This document shows positions 48,801-54,800 of a stretch of 64,000 nucleotides of DNA, one piece after another. Origin of the DNA: Hippopus hippopus. Its lineage: Eukaryota; Mollusca; Bivalvia; Cardiida; Cardiidae. Position 1 is the stretch's first letter; every line of letters begins with the position of its first letter. Position numbers and translations under genes: made by a program. Below the pieces are notes generated by a model, which was not told the DNA's origin, searched no databases, and saw only the letters and a program-made list of their open reading frames with translations. Where the stretch lies: the NCBI GenBank assembly GCA_946811185.2, contig OX328108.1, positions 42,302,357 to 42,366,356 of the forward strand, written 5' to 3'.

Positions 48801-51800
48801 GCAAGGGACCGTTAATTTCTGGGGGATAACTGGTTTGGTCATTTAAAACAGAGGCACGATGCATAAGCTTGATGTGAAGTCATACAGTCAAAAAAAAAAA
48901 AACATTTTAGGGGTTGTTCCACATAGTCACAACAACAATTTATCCCCGTTCTTTTTTTTGTTTACTCGTACTTCCGGTTTTTTTTAAGTCTGTCTTCGAA
49001 TTCTTATAAATATCAAACTCCTGTTATGTCAAATTATTTTTGTTGTCCCCAGGGATTCGAGATAACGAGAGTCGACTGTAACTCCCATTACATAGCTTCA
49101 ACAATTTTTTTCAAAAAAAAAAGAAAAATTCTGTCTGAAATCAAAATAAGAAAAATTCTGTCTGAAATACCTTTTTTGATCCATTTTCTTGCTATTCATG
49201 CACTTTTACTTACCCTTTGGAAACCCCGGCCCTATCTGCAATAATTTTGGAATCTTTGACTGCACCATAAGCTGAGAAAAACTGTTTTAGATCTTGTTCT
49301 GTGGTCTGAAAACACATTGTTTATTCATTTAACCTATCACAACATAATCCAGTGTTTTAACGACCCTGCAGAAAGAGGCTTTTGAAAACATTGTGGGAAA
49401 AGGAAAAATGCTGGACACCAGCATTTTCTCTTTTTCCCAAAATATTTTCCACACTCTGCAAAATAAATTTTGTTTTTTTCAGTCACCTTTATTCTGTTTT
49501 CAGCAAATACTTTCCAATTCAGACTGGTAAAATATTTTCTCATTTAGTAAAGAGACAACAAATTTTCATGTTTGTGTGAACTTTCTTTTGTCCTCTGCAA
49601 CAGCTTTTAATTCAGACGAGTCTAAAAGTGTAACTTGGTAAAGAATTAATTTCAGAGTGCTAAAGGAAATAAAATGTATCTTCTGCACTCAGTGGAATAA
49701 ACAAAAATTTCAAGGTCCTTTGCATGTTTTTGCACCAAAAATGTTTTTGTTCAACTTGGGACAAAAAGACATTCAGAGGAGGCCAGACAATACTAAAGTG
49801 CAAATCTGCGCAATGAAAGTTACTTGCCATATTGATTTCTGGCTGCAGAGCATCCTGGACAGAAAAAGTCACAGTCAAACATTTTTTGACAATTTGGTTT
49901 GTTTGTTTGTATTGGAGTTTAACGCCATTTTAACAGCTTAGGTCATATCATGCCGGTCAGTGACACACCCATGTGTTTCCTGGCTCTCTCACAGCAGTAC
50001 TGACAACTTTCTTTCCAAAGCCACTGACTACTTTTCTCACAAACATCAGTTGAGAGGCGAAAAATCGCCGCAAAGAAAGTTCGCCTCAACCAGATATCAA
50101 ACTCGCAACCTCCAGGTCACAAGTCAGATACGCTAACCATTGAGCTACTCAGCCGGGCCTGACAATTTGGCTGACAAAAGCTAATACAGTTTTGATCTGG
50201 TAGCTGTTTAAAAGCACACTGACATTACAGTGTCTATGATCCTACTGACAAATCAAAGCGTTGAGAACCCTGAAGTGGTATTTGTCAAGGAAGCCATTTT
50301 GTGGAATTAATAATTTGAAAGAAAAAGAAAAATATTATTCAAATACTGGCTTGAAAGTCAACCTACTAAGCAAATGAATACTTTTTGGTTGAAGGAAGAG
50401 TACTCATGACAAAGTTAGGATTATTTGTGTATTGGTGGTCTCCCTTTGATCATTCAGTAGGAGTCAGGAGTAACGTCCCTTGACAGTAGGATGAATGATA
50501 GATAGAGAGAGAAACCATGTGAATATATCGAATAGAATTAAGTTTGTACCTGAAAACTATGATTTTGAAATATCTTTGGCCATCAATATTTAATTTCCAA
50601 CATTACAGTCAATTATTTCGATCTATAAATATTCATGCCCAATCAAATGGAGTAGCGCGCAATCATTGGATGAACAAGCCATGGGACGAACTGGTTTTGG
50701 AACGAAAAAGCCCAGGACCAAGTGATCGGTAGACAAATTTTGTATCATTGCGCCAATAGAAGGCTATGAGCTAGTGAAGCTATTTTCAATCAAAAATTAG
50801 TATTTCCACGATCGATTGCCTCACCTAGTGTATTTTAACATGCCATTTCCAATTACATATCTGAGTGCTACCGAAAAACTCATTTGTCTGAGAAAAATTG
50901 AGTTTAATTGGGTTTATTTCCTTCGGCTTTGGACAAAATACGATACATGGTCTTCAAAATTCAATATTGAACTCATAGTGGTATTGTCTTCGACAAATAC
51001 CACAAAAATCCAAAAGTTCATTGTCCTTCATTAAAACTACCACATTTTTGGAATATGTACATGTAAATCTACTCTCTGGCTGGGGTGGCTGCAGACTACT
51101 TTTGAAACCATTGCGACAAAAAGATAAATTGCCCCTATGACAATTTCACAAGTATCCAGCCTGGACTGATTCAAATTACTTGTACTTTAGAAGAACTTTT
51201 TCCAACTTGTTACCTGAAAAATTTGTTCTGGGATGGAACAAGTTTACATGCTATCATGTATAGACTGCCAAGAATGGATTCCAGTGTGTAAACATTCTCT
51301 ACCTGTCAAAGTCAATTCATAGATCTGGGATAAATGGCAGATGATCACCTCTACCCTTACAAGAAATATCCATCTTAACCATTCACCACACAATACCAAC
51401 TTTTGACATGAGAAAGAAGCCCATTGAAAATATTGTGGGAACAGGAGAAAATGCTGGTAACCAGCATTTTCTCCTTTCTCCACAATGTTTGTACCCTATC
51501 TAAGAAAAATTGCACCATTTTCTGAGCCACATTGAAATTGTCATTTGCAAATGCTTTCAATTTGGAAAAGGCTAAAATTTTGTCGTTATGTAAAGGGTTA
51601 AAAAGAAAGGCCTAACCCTGTCAATATCTTTATCTCATCTCTATGGAAAAAAAACAAAAGTCATTTTACTTACATTTGCTGCTATTCCTCCAACAAATAT
51701 TCTGTTGGGAATGACTGTGCCAAATTTTGGAGCCCCTCCAAGAGGGGTACCACAGGGTGTTGAGGTAGGGCTTCCATCTACTGAAGATGTCTGAAAGGTT

Positions 51801-54800
51801 AAGTTTCATCATAAACAAGTACAATATCATGTAACATACATTTTTCCTCTTTGAAAAAAAGACAAAAGCACCGCATGCTGATGCCAACGCCAGCCTGAAG
51901 TTGCTTGCTTGTCAGTGAAAATTTGAAGTTGAAAAAGGGAAATAACTGTCAAAAATAATGTAATTGTTACCTGCCCTTGTTGTATGGGTTCCCCTTTTGA
52001 CAGTTATCAACTTGTTCAAGTTTTAAGTAAATATCTTCAGTAATAACAGAGACATAAAATGTCAAGTTTCTGCAAGATGACAACGCTTTTTCCTCTCCAT
52101 TGAGTTTCAGATTTTATTTATGCCCCTAGTGACGAAGGTTAGCAATCGCCAATTTCTTACTAGATCTAGTTTAATATTTGGACTCGTTCAAATTGAAAGC
52201 TTTTTCAGATGATGCCTTAACCCTTTACCAAACAATCCCAAGTTTTAACGACCTTTAGGAAGAAGCCTTTTGAAAACATTGTGCGAAAAGAAGAAAATGC
52301 TGATAACCAGCATTGTCTCCTTTTCCCACAGTGTTTTCTACCCTTTCAGAAACAAATTCTGTAATTTGAAGCACATATAATTTGTCGTCTGCAAAAGCTT
52401 TCAATTTCGACCAGTCTGAAATTTTGTCGTTTGGTAGAGTTAACTTTTTACCACATGACAAAAATTTACACTATCTTGTTGAAATACAAAGCTCTAGCAG
52501 ACAACAAAATTGAATTTAACTAAATTGATGAAAACTGACTCCATAGGGGTAGAAAACAATGTGGGAAAAAGATTTTCAAAGGGTCATTTATACCACACGA
52601 TTGTGTGGTAAAGGAATAAAACTGCTACCTTAATATGGAATATGTCCCTGAAATGGCTGAAAGCATCGTAGGAAAAGGAAACAACTGCACCACTAACACA
52701 TGGCAGCGTTTGCTTTTAGAATTAGATTGATTTTTAGTGAAAATTCCAAGTCTAAAAAGGGGCATAACTGTGTCCTAATCCTGGGTAATAAATATTTTGA
52801 TGGTTATCTGCCCCTGTGGTATGGGTTCCCCAACTATCCTTTTTGATAATTAACTGGTCCGAGTTTGAAGTAAATATCTTCAGTAATGACGTAAAATATC
52901 AAACTTTTTGCATGACGACACTGAAGACGATGATGCAGACCATGCAAACAACGGCAGACAGGGCTTTTTTTTCCAAAAATTGGGAAGAGGCCTTAGCCTT
53001 TCATTTTGGGAAGTTCAAGCGCAATTTTGGCCAAATTGGGAAAAAGCAGACAATAAAGTAATGGCAGTGCACATACATACAGTAAATAGAAAGTTGCAAC
53101 AATTTAATAACTGAAACAAATTCAACAGTTACACTATAACTGCTTAAACCATGGCTAAATATCTCACAGTATTTGCACATATAGGCTTCTAGCCCTTTTT
53201 AGCACTACTGTGGTACATCCATGTGTGCCGAAGTTAATACTTCAGCAGAACTGCTTTCCGGCCATCATATGATACAAGGGAATCATTATCTGTGGAAGTT
53301 ACAAGGCTAGGCTTGGATATTATGTCCGGAGATGTAGAGTTTGCATCATGTGCAGTGACAAGTCTTCAGACAACGAGCGATCGGCGATGTCCGACAGACC
53401 CTGCACTTCAGATTGAGACTCAGTATGCAGAGATTTGATTACCTGCAGATCAGTTGACAAATAAATTTGAATGTTTCATGCCGAAAGTAAAAAGGCTTCG
53501 CTGGCCTTTATTATCTACACCCCTTTTAACTAACTTTTTGCAATTTTTCCTGGTTCTTGACATGTTTTACTTTGATACAGCGTGTTTGTTTTTTTTTTTT
53601 TCGAAAGACAAACCATTATATAACGTGTCAAAGGATTTAATATTGAATGATCGGGATATGACAACCTCATCAAGTCTACGTCTGGTGTTACAATGTGCAA
53701 AAAAAAAAAAAAAAACTCGTTTCGGTTAAGGTTGCCTCCATTTAACAAACTAAATGTCGCTAAGAAATCGCAACATTTCGGCCTTACTGCAGCGCAGTCA
53801 GCTGAGTCATTTCGGTACAAATCAATAAAAAGCCTGTTTTCGGTTTCAATCGCTGTTAAATAATAAAAGTTTTATATCTAATCATGTGAAAAAGCTTTCG
53901 AGATATTGGTATTTTAACTTATTGGGAATTTCAGCATCGTATTACGAGAAATTCTTTCAGCAAAATTGGTATATTCTTTCACCAAAATTGGGAAAAAAAG
54001 ATGCTTTTTGCAATTGGGAAGTCACCGAATATCGGCCTCAATTATAGAAGGAAAAAAAAAAAGCCCTGCCGGAGCTATGACAACACCTCAATGTTTTCTT
54101 AGAAAACAGCCAAACCTAAAATGCTAGTTTCCATCATTTTTTTCCTCTTCCCAAACTGTTTGCCAATGTCCTTAACTTTTTAAAAACAAATGTTTGTTAA
54201 ATGGTTAAAGAGTTCTACAAGAATATCTTCATATAAAGTGGACAATGTAGATCTATGATCAAACTGCATAAGGCTGTTAAGTCTAATCTTAATCTGCACT
54301 CAAAAAATGCAAAAAGCTAGCTTCAGCAGTAAAGGCTTATTTCAACAACCATATCTAAACCTATCTCCATGTAGATCAAATCACACTTTTTGTGCCGTAT
54401 GATCTTGATCTACACTTTCTGCACGAGCAGCTAATTGTACCGTCTGTAATTACTCTTTACCAGATGACAAAATGTTAAGACTTGTCCAAACTGAAAGCAT
54501 TTGCTGACTATTCAATTGGGATGGGTGGTAAAGGGATAAGCTTGGGCTCTGAGGGCCCTGGTCCTTGTCAAAGCTAGCTACTGGTGCATTTTTTCCTTTT
54601 CCTACAATGTGTTCAAAAGCCATCTGTTCTGTTCTGTTCCTATCTGCCAGGTTTCAAATCCTGCAGAATTATCTGCGAAGAGTGCATTGATGATGACTAA
54701 AGCTGTCCATCCAAAGCCCAGGGTTTCTATCTTCGAACACAGAATAAAAACACTAATGGGTTGCTTTTGCAGTCAATAAAGATCAGACTTAAATATGCAG

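Larger units (their letters stand above)
45185..49213 (-). other. boule intron 3 (4.0 kb)
   Basis: It contains MITE-1 copies (45415, 47146, 47368, 47590), three MITE-2 copies or fragments (about 45955-46085, 46411, 46721), a SINE head fragment and an element with pogo-like ends (48250-49078). Confidence 0.85.
49306..51673 (-). other. boule intron 2 (2.4 kb)
   Basis: It contains MITE-1 copies close to both flanking exons (49329-49556 and 51375-51601), a MITE-1 end fragment (about 49575-49650) and a full SINE with target duplication (49898-50159). I recognise nothing in 50.2-51.36 kb. Confidence 0.85.

Noticed and set aside
50090..50159. Possible tRNA gene
   Set aside because: A- and B-box-like motifs belong to a SINE head with target duplication; no full cloverleaf.
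52959..54068. Firm hAT assignment
   Set aside because: The ends fit, but the flanking 8-bp duplication could not be found, so only a tentative call is kept.
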